The notes: generated from the sequence alone by a model not told the origin. A DNA stretch of 64,000 nucleotides from Faecalibacterium taiwanense (GCF_036632915.2 NZ_CP155552.1:2480001-2544000), one strand, 5' to 3'; positions 23,209-34,436 are shown, numbered from the stretch's first letter. Translations and numbers: made by a program.

Positions 23209-24696
23209 ATGATTGTAGAAATGAATAAAATAACATTAAAAGAAATCCGTTTCAAAAAATTAAAAGGGTTGTCAAACGTAACCATCAAATTCTCAAAGCC
23301 TCTAACAGCTATTATGGGCGTCAATGGGTCCGGAAAAACAACTGTAATACATGCATTAGCATGCTTGTACAATCCAGACGGGAACGGTGAGAATCATATA
23401 TTTCCTGAATTTTTTACTCCAAATACAGATGCTTCATGGTCTGGCAGTGAATTGGAAGCCGTTAACGAAATTATTGGAACCGATGGTGTTCCTACATTGC
23501 TTCCACCTAAAAAGTATTACAAGGCGTTCGACCGCTGGGCACCACGTTATCAGACTCGTTCAAAGAGAAACGTATATTATATTGGAATAGAAACCTGCCT
23601 CCCGGATATTGAAAAGAAAAACCAAACAACAAAAATTTCATATGTTTCTCAATGCCAAACCAGCAATGTGGCACGAAAAACAATTCAAGGTGCAGCGGGC
23701 ATTCTAAACAAAAATTATACTGCATTGATGGACAATTGCTATAAAGGAACTCATTTTCCGGGCGTTGAGTTAAGCGATGGTCTCAAATACTCATCACTTA
23801 GCATGGGGTCAGGTGAGCAGCGCACAATTAAAATTCTTGAAAAAGTCACTCGTGCAGAAAAATATTCACTAATTTTAGTCGATGAACTTGATTTGCTACT
23901 TCATGTATCTGCTTTTCGGAAATTAGTTAAAGAACTCAATAGAATAGCTGTTGAGAAGAAATTACAAATTGTATTCACAACTCACTCATTAGAAATTCTT
24001 TCTATGTCTGAATATATCGGAATACAATATATTGAAAATGTAACGTCCCCCACAGGATCAGCAAACTCATTCGTTTATGATAGACTCAGTGAAGAACTGA
24101 TTTATAACATGTCCGGCGAATGTAATAAACCCGTCAAAATATATGTGGAAGATTCCCTTGCGAAAGATATTGTTCACGAAATTGTTAGAGACTTGCAAAT
24201 GACATTTCTTGTTGAGATTTGCAAATTTGGCGCAATCGAAAACGCTTTCACCCTTGCCGCAAGCTTTATCATAGAGCAAAGAGATACTAGAAACATCCTT
24301 ATTGTCACTGATGGTGATAAATACTGTACTGATTCCGAAAGGATGGATCACATTGAGAAAAAATTATGTGGGACAGAAGATGATGCTGAAGACAAACGTC
24401 AGGCAGCACTTCAGTTGATTCATCAATTTTCCTTACCCACTAGCACCCCACCAGAAAAATTTTTACATCAAATAATATTGGAAACATTTCCTCAAGATAA
24501 TAGTATCTATCAAGCTGCTCAAGCGATTCAGGGCGTTAATGATTCGCATGAATGGATTAGTAACATTTGTGATCGATTGGATGAAAGCCAAGAGACAATT
24601 ATCAGAGAAATTTTTAAATACGCAAGCAGCCATGAACTGTTCCTTTCTTATATTGACAATATAAAGACGTGGCTGAGCCAACACCAAAACATCTAA
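23209..24696 (+). CDS. OLD-family ATPase-nuclease (cargo, likely defence)
   Basis: A 495-aa protein of the OLD family: an N-terminal ABC-type ATPase with Walker A GVNGSGKT (37-44), signature-like SLSMGSGEQR (about 202-211), Walker B LILVDELDLLL and the H-loop FTTHSLEIL. A C-terminal TOPRIM nuclease domain follows, with KIYVEDSLAKDIVHE (about 305) and ILIVTDGDK (about 363). Such enzymes act in anti-phage systems (OLD, GajA-like, PARIS-like), alone or with partners, and no partner gene is adjacent. Base composition is clearly AT-richer than the flanking ICE genes, a sign of separate acquisition. Confidence 0.88.
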   Translation: MIVEMNKITLKEIRFKKLKGLSNVTIKFSKPLTAIMGVNGSGKTTVIHALACLYNPDGNGENHIFPEFFTPNTDASWSGSELEAVNEIIGTDGVPTLLPPKKYYKAFDRWAPRYQTRSKRNVYYIGIETCLPDIEKKNQTTKISYVSQCQTSNVARKTIQGAAGILNKNYTALMDNCYKGTHFPGVELSDGLKYSSLSMGSGEQRTIKILEKVTRAEKYSLILVDELDLLLHVSAFRKLVKELNRIAVEKKLQIVFTTHSLEILSMSEYIGIQYIENVTSPTGSANSFVYDRLSEELIYNMSGECNKPVKIYVEDSLAKDIVHEIVRDLQMTFLVEICKFGAIENAFTLAASFIIEQRDTRNILIVTDGDKYCTDSERMDHIEKKLCGTEDDAEDKRQAALQLIHQFSLPTSTPPEKFLHQIILETFPQDNSIYQAAQAIQGVNDSHEWISNICDRLDESQETIIREIFKYASSHELFLSYIDNIKTWLSQHQNI

Positions 24697-24756
24697 CTGT
24701 CTGAGGGTACAATCAAAAGCTGAGATTGATAGTCACTGTGCATCTTCCGAGCCTGT

Positions 24757-24800
24757 GTTTTTCGCCAACTGATTTTTGCCGCCTACAGGCGGCGTACATA
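24757..24800 (+). repeat. Hairpin followed by TACATA (copy 5), right edge of the OLD cassette
   Basis: GCCGCC/GGCGGC stem with a TACA loop (24778-24793), then G and TACATA (24795-24800). The preceding TTTTTCGCCAACTGATTTTT matches TTTTCCCGGACTGACTTTT at 23097. Confidence 0.7.
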
Positions 24801-24910
24801 GAAAAAAGTTACAAACCCTAAAAGATGCGGTCTTGATAGCATCACTCCGTTCGTGTTATACTATTATTACTTTACCATTTCAGATTCAAAACAGAAAGCG
24901 AGGAAAGCCA

Positions 24911-25300
24911 ATGGACAACGAAAAACGCTCTCCCATCGACCGCCTGCTTTTTGCAACCTTCCTGAAGGGTCGCACATCTTCTCGTGACCTTTTGGATGAA
25001 AAAGGCGAAATGACCCCAGAGGACAACCAGAAAATTTTGAACGAGACCAACGAGATCATCAACGATGATTCTACCTACCCGTTCATCAGCTACCTATCCG
25101 ACCTCCTTGCAAAATCCAAGCCGTCCGATGCCGCAGTCAAACAGCTGCATAGTCTCATCGACCAGATTTCCGCAGCCACCGGGCATGACAGCACAGACAT
25201 TTTCCGTGTGCTTCTGGCGAAGCTGATTGAAAAGCCCGAAGAACAGCAGACATTCGACACTCTGCTGGAACTGGCTGAAAAGATTGCCGCAAAACACTAA
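24911..25300 (+). CDS. Conserved-looking ICE protein, unknown
   Basis: A 129-aa acidic, helical protein. It begins MDNEKRSPIDRLLFATFLKGRTSSRDLL and ends in alternating hydrophobic/charged helices (LLAKLIEKPEEQQTFDTLLELAEKIAAKH). The ATG at 24911 is preceded by GAGGAAAG. It has the codon use of the surrounding ICE genes. No family is recognised and no catalytic motif is seen. It lies directly before the large methylase-helicase gene and may be co-transcribed with it. Confidence 0.7.
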   Translation: MDNEKRSPIDRLLFATFLKGRTSSRDLLDEKGEMTPEDNQKILNETNEIINDDSTYPFISYLSDLLAKSKPSDAAVKQLHSLIDQISAATGHDSTDIFRVLLAKLIEKPEEQQTFDTLLELAEKIAAKH

Positions 25301-25383
25301 AATAACTTTACATGGAATCCATGGCGAGTGACCTATATGGTTGCTCGCTTTTTCTTTACCCTAAAATCGGAAGGAGGAACGCA

Positions 25384-28300
25384 ATGCCAAACAAAACCGA
25401 AGAATATCTCGCCCTTGTCCAGCGCACGGCCAACGGCCTGACACGTTACTGGGAAAGCTGGACGGACTATCTGACCACCGCATCCCGGCTGTACAAGTAC
25501 CCCTTTGCAGATCAACTCATGATCTACGCCCAGCGCCCGGATGCCACCGCCTGCGCCGACTTTGACATCTGGAACAACCGGATGAACCGCTATGTGCGCC
25601 GGGGTGCCAAGGGCATCGCCCTACTGGATGAATCCAGCGGATTTCCCCGCCTGCACTACGTTTTTGACGTAAGCGACACCGGGGTGCGCCGCAATTCCCG
25701 CGACCCGGAGGTGTGGCAATACAACGACGACCTGAAGCAGCCGGTTTCGGAAATGTTGAGCAAGACCTACGGCATCAGCGGAGAGCGTGTCAGCCAGCAG
25801 CTTGCGGATGTTGCCGGGAAGTTGGTCGCTGATTACTGGGATAACAACGGTGGAGACATCCGTGCCATCGTTGACGGTTCGCTGCTGATGGATTATGATG
25901 AAGCCGGAGTGGAGATGCAGTTCAAGTCCGCCGCCGCCATCAGCGTCACCTACACGCTGCTGGAACGCTGCGGCTTTGAGCCTGCCGGGTGGTTCGACAA
26001 GGACGATTTTCAGGCAATCTACAATTTCTCCACCCCGGATGCCGTCTTTGCCCTCGGCGCAGCCGTCAGCGACATGAGCCGGGAGGTGCTGCGGAACATT
26101 GAGCGCACCGTAAAAACCACCATTCGCCGCCGCAATGCAGAAAGGAGCCAATATGAATTTGAGCAGCAGGAACGTGACCTACTCGACCGTCGGGGACTAC
26201 CAGCTCCCGAACCTGACCCTGAACCAGCCCCGGAAGCCGCTGGGCAGGTACGGCAGGCTGCGCCGGACGTATCTGATGCAGCAGCGCTCGGTGCTGTACC
26301 ACACGATGCTTCTGAACGGGAGCCTGTATCCGCACCTGATGGAGGTAGAGCAGACGGCAGAGAGCCGGATGCAGCAGACCATGGCGCAGCTTCTGAAACA
26401 GGACCCCGCCCCGGACAAGGAGCAGAACCAGATGGCGTGGGTGCAGCACATGAACAGCCTGAAAGCACAGGCCGAGGAACTGGTGCTGACGGAGCTGATC
26501 TACAGCTAAGTTTTCTGGATGCGAACATCCCTACCGAAGCCCAGCAAATTGAAACCATCGACCGAGCGGAGAGCGAAAAAACGCCCTCCGCTTTTGTTTT
26601 GTCGCAGGCTGAAATTGAGAACGAGTTGCGTAAGCACGGTTCGGGATTTACGGGCGGCAAGCAGCGCATTATGGCGCTGTACCAGACCCAGCCTGACCGC
26701 AAACTCCGTGCCAAAGCACTGGCAAAGGAGTACGGCATTGGTGGGCATTCCCACGATTTTCTGGACGGAAGCCGAGGTTTTGTGAATCACGACTGGAAGG
26801 GACTGGAATTTGACCACTACCCCGACCACCAGAAAATTACCCTGAAATGGGCGCAGGTGGAACAGTATATCGACCTGATGATCCAATCCGACCGCTACCT
26901 CACCGACAAGGAGAAGGAACAGCGTACTGCCAGACAGGAAGCTGAGTGTCAGCTTCCGATGCTGGATGGCACTGTTGCCGCAGAGTACACTGCTCTGAAA
27001 GAACAGTATCCCAACACCCTCGTGGGCTTTGAACTGAACGGTAACTATCTGTTCTATGACAAAGATGCCGTTGCTGTGGAGCGGATTCTGCGCACCAATT
27101 TTCTGTCACAGGAAAATGTGCTTGGCAAAGTCAAAGTAACTGGTTTTCCGAGTGAGCAGTGGGCAGCAGAATCTAAAAAGCTGTGGGCAGCGGGCAACAA
27201 CGTCTATCTGGCTGGCTTGAACGAAGATGGCTCCCACCACCAGGCAAAATATCTCCGGGAAGCGGATTATCTGCCAATCGGCAGCATCATCAAGCTGGAT
27301 GGCCGGGATTTTCGGGTGGAACACGTTAATTTTACGTTCAAATCCGTCAGCTTGCAGGACATGGAGCTGACGAAAAACAGACTGCCCATTTTCCGCAATG
27401 AGCATCTTCCGCACATCAGAGAACTGTACGAAGAACAGCAGGCCGCAGCCATTGATCTGGTTCCCGAAAAAGAGGTCAGCTATAAGGTCGGGGACGAAGT
27501 TGTAGTAGACCTTCCCACCAGAACGATTGAAGGAACAGTAGGCTATATCGGTGATACCGATGTGCGCATCGACACCAGTGCACACGGGCAGTCGTGGGAT
27601 AACGAAGTTATCAACAAACGTCAATTCGAGGACGCTCTGCGGCAGGTTGAGCCGGAACTTTCCGATGAGGAACTGGACGAACTGCCCATCTCTGCTGTGA
27701 TGGACGGAAAGGTGCAGACCTTCCCGGATGCTGCTGCCTTGGATGAAGCCCTGAATGCTGAACCTGCGCCGGAGCCTGCTGGGAACTTCCGCATCACAGA
27801 CGACCATCTGGGCGAGGGCGGCGCAAAGCAGAAGTATGCCCGGAACATTGAAGCCATCCGCACCCTGTTCAAATTGGAACAGGAGCATCGTGGTGCCACC
27901 GCCGAGGAACAGCAGGTGCTTTCCCAGTATGTAGGCTGGGGCGGTCTGGCGGATGCTTTTGACCCCGGCAAAGATAGTTGGGCGAAGGAATATGCGGAGC
28001 TGAAAGGGCTGCTTTCCGAGGACGAATACGCCGCCGCCCGTTCCAGCACCCTGAACGCCCACTACACCAGCCCCACCGTTATCCGTGGTATCTACGATGC
28101 CGTGGAGCACATGGGTTTCCAGTCTGGCAATATTTTGGAGCCGTCCATGGGTGTGGGCAACTTCTTTGGAATGCTGCCGGACACCATGCAGGATAGCCGC
28201 TTATACGGCGTGGAACTGGACAGCATCACCGGGCGCATTGCGAAAAAGCTGTATCCGCAGGCAGACATTACTGTGGCGGGCTTTGAGACCACCGACCGCC

Positions 28301-30184
28301 GTGATTTCTACGATTTGGCGGTGGGCAACGTGCCATTTGGTCAGTACAAAGTCAACGATAAGGCGTACAACAAGCTGGGATTTTCCATCCACAACTACTT
28401 TTTCGCCAAAGCCATCGACCAAGTGCGTCCGGGCGGCGTGGTGGCGTTCGTCACCAGCCGCTACACCATGGATAGCAAGGACAGCACCGCCCGCAAGCAC
28501 ATGGCAGAACGTGCTGATCTGCTGGGTGCAATCCGTCTTCCGAACAATGCGTTCCGTGCCAATGCTGGCACAGATGTTGTCAGCGACATTATCTTTTTGC
28601 AAAAGCGTGACCGCCCTGCGGACATTGAGCCTGCATGGGTGCAGCTTGGCAAGACCGAGGACGGATTTGCCATCAACCAGTATTTCGTAGACCACCCGGA
28701 GATGGTGCTGGGCGAGCTGACCACAGAAAGCACCCAGTACGGACGGGAGGAATTGACCGTTGCCCCCATCGAGGGTGCAAACCTTGCCGACCAGCTTGCC
28801 GAGGCAGTGCAGCATATTGAGGGGCAATACACCGAAGTTGAGGTGGAAACACCAGATATTGCGGATGCCGAAAATGAGAAGCACATTCTCCCGGCTGATC
28901 CCGATGTAAAAACTTCTCCTACACTGTGGTGGACGGAGAGGTGTTCTACCGGGAAAATTCCGTGATGACGCAGGTGGAGCTGTCCGGCACCGCCAAGGGC
29001 GTGTCACCGGTATGGTGGAGCTGCGGCAGATCGTCAACGAGCTGATTCAGCAGCAGTTGGAGGATTCCCCGGACGAGGACATCAAGGCAACGCAGGAGCG
29101 TTTGAACGCGGCCTACGATGCCTTTACCGCAAAGTACGGTCTGTTGAACGACCGCAAAAATGGGCGACTATTTGAGCAGGATTCCTCGTATTATCTGCTC
29201 TGTTCGCTGGAAAATCTGGACGAGCAGGGACAGCTGAAATCTAAGGCGGATATGTTCTCCAAGAGGACGATTCGCCCGGAACGGATTATCACCAGTGTGG
29301 ATACTCCCAGTGAAGCACTGGCAGTATCTATGGGAGAGCATGGCAGAGTAGACTTGCCCTATATGGCAGAACTGCTCGGCACTCCCGGCGAGTATGACCG
29401 CATCACCACCGAACTGCAAGGCGTGATCTTCAAAGACCCCAGTGCAGACCCGACTGACCCGGAAGCGGGCTGGCAGATGGCAGACGAATATCTTTCCGGT
29501 GATGTCCGTGCGAAACTCCGCTTTGCCCGACTTGCCGCCGAAACAAATCCTGAATTTGCAATCAACGTGACTGCACTGGAAAAGGCACAGCCCAAAGAAC
29601 TGGAAGCATCCGAAATTGATGTGCGGCTGGGTGCAACGTGGCTTGCCCCTGAAATTATCCAGAAATTCATGCAGGAGACCTTTCAGGTTCCGTACTATCT
29701 GCGCCGTGATGTGAATGTGCGGTTCTCTCCGTATACGGCAGAATGGCGTGTGCAGGGAAAATCCGCATTGGGGCATGGCGATATTATGTCCACGGAAACC
29801 TACGGAACGCACCGTGCCAATGCCTACAAGATTCTGGAAGATACGCTTAATCTCAAAGATGTCCGCATCTATGACACAATCGAAGATGCCGAGGGCAAAC
29901 CAAAACGCGTGCTGAACAAAAACGAGACCACCCTCGCCCAGCAGAAACAACAGGCAATCAAGGATGCTTTTGCAAACTGGATTTGGCAAGACCCCCAGCG
30001 GCGTATCTCACTGGTGAAGCAGTATAACGAATTATTCAACTCCACTCGTCCCCGCGAATACGATGGCTCGCATATTCATTTCGTGGGGATGAACCCTGAA
30101 ATCACGCTCCGAGAACATCAGAGGAATGCCATTGCTCATGTGCTTTATGGCGGTAATACGTTACTTGTCGTACATAATTCCTAG
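25384..30184 (+). pseudogene. ICE methylase-helicase polyprotein, truncated and frame-broken
   Basis: The start ATG 25384 follows AAGGAGG. The N-terminal domain (residues 1-280) begins with the segment EYLALVQRTANGLTRYWESW and is followed by a Pro/Glu/Ala-rich linker. The methylase part has NILEPSMGVGNFFGMLP and the AVGNVPFGQYKVND motif (IV-like). Helicase homology begins with ITLREHQRNAIAHVLYGGNTLL and then stops at 30163, where unrelated DNA joins. The SF2 Walker A and all later motifs are missing. One-base losses at AAAAA (28908-28912) and GGG (28997-28999) also break the frame. The full-length family exceeds 2,000 aa and is linked to protecting or processing transferred DNA. Confidence 0.85.
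26153..26509 (+). CDS. tnpV: TnpV family protein overprinted on the helicase linker
   Basis: A 118-aa protein in frame +1 relative to the methylase-helicase gene and wholly inside it. It matches the TnpV family along its length: TVGDYQLPNLTL, KPLGRYGRLRRTYL, HTMLLNGSLYPHLMEVEQTAESRM and the C-terminal AEELVLTELIYS. The ATG at 26153 has AAAGGAG 6 nt upstream, unlike a chance frame. The helicase frame through the same DNA is a low-complexity Pro/Glu/Ala/Asp linker. TnpV is encoded on Tn4451-type elements, and its function is not established. Confidence 0.75.
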   Translation: MNLSSRNVTYSTVGDYQLPNLTLNQPRKPLGRYGRLRRTYLMQQRSVLYHTMLLNGSLYPHLMEVEQTAESRMQQTMAQLLKQDPAPDKEQNQMAWVQHMNSLKAQAEELVLTELIYS

Positions 30185-30301
30185 AGAAAGAGAAAGCATA
30201 AACAAGCTGTAATTCGTGCGTGTTCTAAAAATATCAGAGAGGTTCTGCACGGCAGTTGCCCAAGCTGCCCCACGCAGGTAAATATCTCTCGTCAGTTCCA
30301 C
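30161..30301 (-). pseudogene. Last gene of the defence-like operon, truncated at the ICE junction
   Basis: Downstream of the DndD-like gene, GAGGAGGG is followed by GTG at 30301 (overlapping its stop) and 46 codons: VELTRDIYLRGAAWATA, VQNLSDIFRTRTNYSL, FMLSLSLGIMYDK. A TAA then arises exactly where the sequence joins the ICE helicase (about 30163). The start and RBS look real. The end looks like a truncation of a longer gene. Its place after a dndD-like gene recalls the dndD-dndE order, but homology to DndE cannot be shown from this fragment. Confidence 0.55.
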
Positions 30302-32247
30302 AAGAATCCCTCCTCTACATGAGCCACATTCTTTTCCTCATTGCTCTGGATTGTCCATACAGAGCCGATGCTCTCTTTACTGAACACTTCCTGCAAATCA
30401 TCCTTGGAAAACAGGATTACCTGCGGAGCAAATTGAGGGAGTTCATCGACAACATTCTGGCGCTGAATCATATCCAGTTTCGAGAATGGACCGTCCAAAA
30501 CCAACGGATATTCTTTTCCTTTGAGACTTCCCTCACTTTGAAGCATCTTTAGAATGCCGCCAATGTATGCAAACGAAACGACCGCAAACTGTCCTTCTGA
30601 CTTTGACTCATCATTGTAGCTATCCGTAATCCGAACAGAAAACTCTGGAGTGACAGATACTTTTCTCTGGCTTGTCAGCATACGGTTGATAAGATCCTGA
30701 ATATTTATCTCAAGTTTTTGGCTAAAGGCCAAAGACTCCTTCTCCAGCTGACTCTGAAATCCTTCCGAAACAGTTTTCAAGATTTCAATTCTACGCTGTG
30801 CAATCTTTCCAGCCTGACTTTGCTTTGTCTTTTCGTCAAATTCGTTCATTTTTTCTTCAGAAGCGCATTCCAAGCCTTAATCTTTGTTGAATAGTCTGTA
30901 AGTCGCTTATCAAGTTCTCTGATTTCCTGCTCTGCCTGCTGCCGCTGTACAATCAGGTCTTCAACATCAGCACTCTTTTTTCTTCCTCGTCGAGTTGACG
31001 GATTGCCTGTTCACAGGCTTCAGCTTCAGCATTGTTATGGGATACTGCAATGATTTTTGCATCAATAGTACCCTTATCGTATCCCTTTCCCCACAATCTA
31101 GCCGTTTGAACAAACTCATTATAGAGATTGGTATACGATTTCGGAGGTAGCATATCCAAAAATCCTTCTAAGTGCTTTCGCTCATCCTCTCCTAATGGTC
31201 TTCCACAAATGCACTCTGTGGTACTTTTGGATAGGAGATAGTGTAAGAGCCTTTTCTGCAAACCGGCAGGGAGCTTATTCTGAGCGATTTTTAGATTGAT
31301 TTTATTCTTCGCATCATCAACAGATTTTGAAATCAGCAGCGGAGGAAACATATCCATTACCGCATCACCAAACTGTTTTTTGCTTTCATCGGCATTGCTC
31401 AGGAACACATCTCTCTGACGTTTCAATTTACGCCGCTCTGCCTCATATTCTGCCTTTGATTTATGCTTTCCGATCTGTTCCGATACGCTCTGAATAGCCT
31501 GCTGAAGTTCTGATTTACGAGTATTATCTTTTTCGAGTGCATCTTTCAGTCGTCCAATTTGGGATTGAATCCCTTCAATGTCCGTTTTCAATGCTTTTGT
31601 TTCACTATCACTTGCAATCGTGCCTTTGCTCAAAAACAGCTTTCCCAACGCCGTTGTCTTCAAATCATCTCGACCAATATCATTTAGAGCTGCTTCAATT
31701 ACATCAAGGTCAAACATCGAATAAAGTGCCGACTTCAGCTTATCAGCCGAATCCCTCCCTTTAACGCGAAGGTCGGCAATCATGCTCTCGCCATCAAAAA
31801 AGAAATAATCGGAAAGTCCAGAGGGAATCAATTTTTCAATAACATCTCGTGGGTTATCCACTCTGCGCCAGTTATGATCCTCATCCTCTACACTCACCGA
31901 AAAATCTTCCGCAACCTTAACAGATTCCTGCAAACCTTTTTTATAGGTATACATCCGCCTTGCAGAATACTTTTTCCTTCGTGCTCAAAGTCAATGCAGC
32001 CTAAAACCGGGAATTCCTCTCCAAGAGCAGCTTTGCTTTCATACTGATGATTGTAAAGTCTATCAGTGGTAGTTTTATTGAAATGAACTTTACCATAAAA
32101 GACCCACTGGAACAGCTGGTGCAAGGTGGTTTTGCCATCACCGTTTCTGCCATAGATGATTGTCACCTTTCCGTCTGTTGAGCAACGAATCTCTCCATGA
32201 TCCTTAAAATTTCTGAAGTTTTCAAATTCAATTTTGCTGATCTTCAT
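30292..32247 (-). CDS. DndD/Rad50-like SMC-type ATPase (frame broken three times)
   Basis: A protein of about 650 aa when three one-base losses are repaired: TTTTT 31971-31975, TTTTTT 30976-30981 and AA 30861-30862 (plus-strand bases). Walker A is GRNGDGKT (33-40). A long coiled coil follows, with a zinc-hook-like ECICGRPLGE near the middle. A C-terminal ABC signature (KSEGQFAVVSFAYIGG) and Walker B (YPLVLDGPFSKLD) follow. This is the DndD/SbcC-like plan of an ATP-driven DNA-binding or nicking component. The ATG overlaps the 55-aa gene upstream. Unrepaired, the operon's ATPase would be dead. Confidence 0.8.
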
Positions 32248-32395
32248 CTGTTACCACCTTCTCAAGCTCTCCCAAGATTGAGTTTACAATACTGCTTTTG
32301 CTCTGTGTCCCAGAAATCAATTTGTTTCGTAGCGCAGTCTGCTCCAATTCCCTTATGTACTCTGTCATGTGGGCTACTGCCTCCTGATCATTCAT
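32228..32395 (-). CDS. Small 55-aa operon protein
   Basis: A 55-aa frame whose ATG overlaps the helicase stop (GAATGA) and whose stop overlaps the ATPase start, so both neighbours are coupled to it. The sequence is helical and acidic: EAVAHMTEYIRELEQTALRNKL, then SIVNSILGELEKVV. It is a likely genuine small subunit or adaptor of the system. No family is recognised. Confidence 0.65.
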   Translation of the reverse strand: MNDQEAVAHMTEYIRELEQTALRNKLISGTQSKSSIVNSILGELEKVVTDEDQQN

Positions 32396-34436
32396 CTACA
32401 TCAACCTCCATATCTTCATAGTCATAAGCATTTACATCTTCCTCAGTCAATCCATATTCCATCAATCGACCGTTCAAATCATCCTGAAGTTCATTCCAGT
32501 TCAGTGCGAGGTGTGCATATTCTCTATATCGGCGCAATTCAATTTTCGCCCATGTACTCATATCGTTAGGCGGCAACACAATGACATCATAGATTTTTGC
32601 ATACTGCTTATTCTTATACAATCGAAGGATACGACCTCTACGTTGCACGAACTCACGATAATCGTCATTGCTTGATAAAATCAATGCACTTTTAATCGAC
32701 GGGATATTTATGCCCTCATCCAAACAGCGAATTGCCGCCAACGCAGTAATTTCTCCCTTATTAAAAGCGTCTACCAACTCCATACGGTCATCCATGCTTT
32801 CAGTCGCTGTAAATTGACTTGCCTTGTACTCATGTTGAGCCAGTACCTTTTTTATAGCTTGGATGTGTCGGAGTTCAGCACCTGTTTGATTATCAAAGAG
32901 TTTTCCATCACCGCAGTAAACCACTATATGATCTTTCTCATCAATTTGGTCAACAATTCGGTCGATGTTTTCCATTTTCTCGCTCGACATAGAAATCACT
33001 CTCAAACGACCTCTGAGCGACTTCACGAGCAAATCCGGGTTAATGCACCTTCCATTCTTGAAACAGGATAATATTTTTTGATTGAACGATCGGAATTGAG
33101 CAACTTCAGAATCTGTTGCATTCACATAAATCGGATAGTAATAATATGGAACCAGAAATCCTCGTTCCAAGGCGCTTTCAATCGGAAGACTAAACACCTG
33201 TCCGCCGAAGAACTTCATAAGTTCTTGTCCTTTTTGTGCCGAGCTTCCGCTGAAAGGTGTCGCACTCAATCCGAGCATATACTGAAATTGTTTATGCAGC
33301 GCATCCGGTCGCTCTGTAAAACGATGTGCTTCGTCTACAATCAGCAGCTTCTGCTCTCTTGAATATCCAAGAGTCTTGTTAAAACGTTGCATCTTAAACG
33401 ATGCAATCGTAGAAATAACAATAATCTGTAGGTCTTTCTGATACTTCTTGCGAATTATCAAATCCGAGAGTTGACTTTCCCATTTTGCATTTTCCGAGGA
33501 CACCATAACAATTTTTGCATCTGGAAACGCCTTTATTACGTCATCTGCCCATTGGCGAACCAAATGTTTGTATGGCGCACAGATTACGACCATCGCAGGG
33601 TGCTGTTCTAATAATTTTTTTGCAGAAAAAATTGCTGTCCAAGTTTTTCCTGTACCAGTTGCCATAACATAAAAGCCATGGTAGTCATTTGCAACCCATG
33701 CTGCGATGGCTTCTTCCTGATAATCTCTAAGTTTAATAGGATCTTTAGCATCTTCCGCTTCAGTTTTTTTGTTGTGAATAATCGTAATCAAATTTTCTTT
33801 TGCGGACTCACTATAACTCAGGACATTAACATATGGATTTTTCCCTTGCCAAAGGGATTCAAACTCGTTTTCTTCCTCCTCAATTACATCATTTTCCGTT
33901 TCGTCCCAGCTCTTTACTACACGAATTTTCTCATAGTTGTTTTGATAGGCATTGATGCTTGAATTGGCTGAGCCGAAAAAGACGATAGCATTCCCCTCAA
34001 AGTCTTTTATAATACCTAGTTTATCATGGTAAATTCCAACAGAAGTCAATGTTGCGATCTTGATGTCTAATGTGCCTGAAGCGATGAGGTCAACCAACAA
34101 CTGTAACTTCACCTCATCAAACTCTTGGAAACTACTCATAAAGTCGCGCGTTGCCGCATCCGTTATAACCTTATCTCTTTTTTCATATCCAAGGTTGATT
34201 GCCTGAATATCTTCTTCGCTTAACTGCGGACTTGCAATCAGCTGAATTTTTCCACCATTTCGGAACAGAGACACAATTCCATCCATAATGGGGAGAAACA
34301 CACTGGATGAAAAAAAGCCAACACTTCTCTGGTAGGACTTTGCATACCGCAACGCTGGAACAAGAAACGCTTTTGGAATATTATCATCCCCGTAGCTGAT
34401 ATAGCTGCGTTTAATGTCCAGATTTTTTAATCCCAT
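32388..34436 (-). CDS. PLD-domain SF2 helicase (defence-like)
   Basis: A 682-aa fusion. Residues 1-200 form a phospholipase D-like nuclease domain with one HxKx4D motif, IYHDKLGIIKD, and VFFGSANSS. Residues 230-640 form an SF2 helicase with LRDYQEEAI, Walker A MATGTGKT (about 263), IVDEAHRF (DEAH box), LSATP and the motif VI QRRGRILRL. PLD-helicase fusions occur in several restriction-like defence systems and in this case probably couple DNA or RNA translocation to cleavage. It overlaps both neighbours by a few bases and is intact. Confidence 0.88.
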   Translation of the reverse strand: MGLKNLDIKRSYISYGDDNIPKAFLVPALRYAKSYQRSVGFFSSSVFLPIMDGIVSLFRNGGKIQLIASPQLSEEDIQAINLGYEKRDKVITDAATRDFMSSFQEFDEVKLQLLVDLIASGTLDIKIATLTSVGIYHDKLGIIKDFEGNAIVFFGSANSSINAYQNNYEKIRVVKSWDETENDVIEEEENEFESLWQGKNPYVNVLSYSESAKENLITIIHNKKTEAEDAKDPIKLRDYQEEAIAAWVANDYHGFYVMATGTGKTWTAIFSAKKLLEQHPAMVVICAPYKHLVRQWADDVIKAFPDAKIVMVSSENAKWESQLSDLIIRKKYQKDLQIIVISTIASFKMQRFNKTLGYSREQKLLIVDEAHRFTERPDALHKQFQYMLGLSATPFSGSSAQKGQELMKFFGGQVFSLPIESALERGFLVPYYYYPIYVNATDSEVAQFRSFNQKILSCFKNGRCINPDLLVKSLRGRLRVISMSSEKMENIDRIVDQIDEKDHIVVYCGDGKLFDNQTGAELRHIQAIKKVLAQHEYKASQFTATESMDDRMELVDAFNKGEITALAAIRCLDEGINIPSIKSALILSSNDDYREFVQRRGRILRLYKNKQYAKIYDVIVLPPNDMSTWAKIELRRYREYAHLALNWNELQDDLNGRLMEYGLTEEDVNAYDYEDMEVDVDE

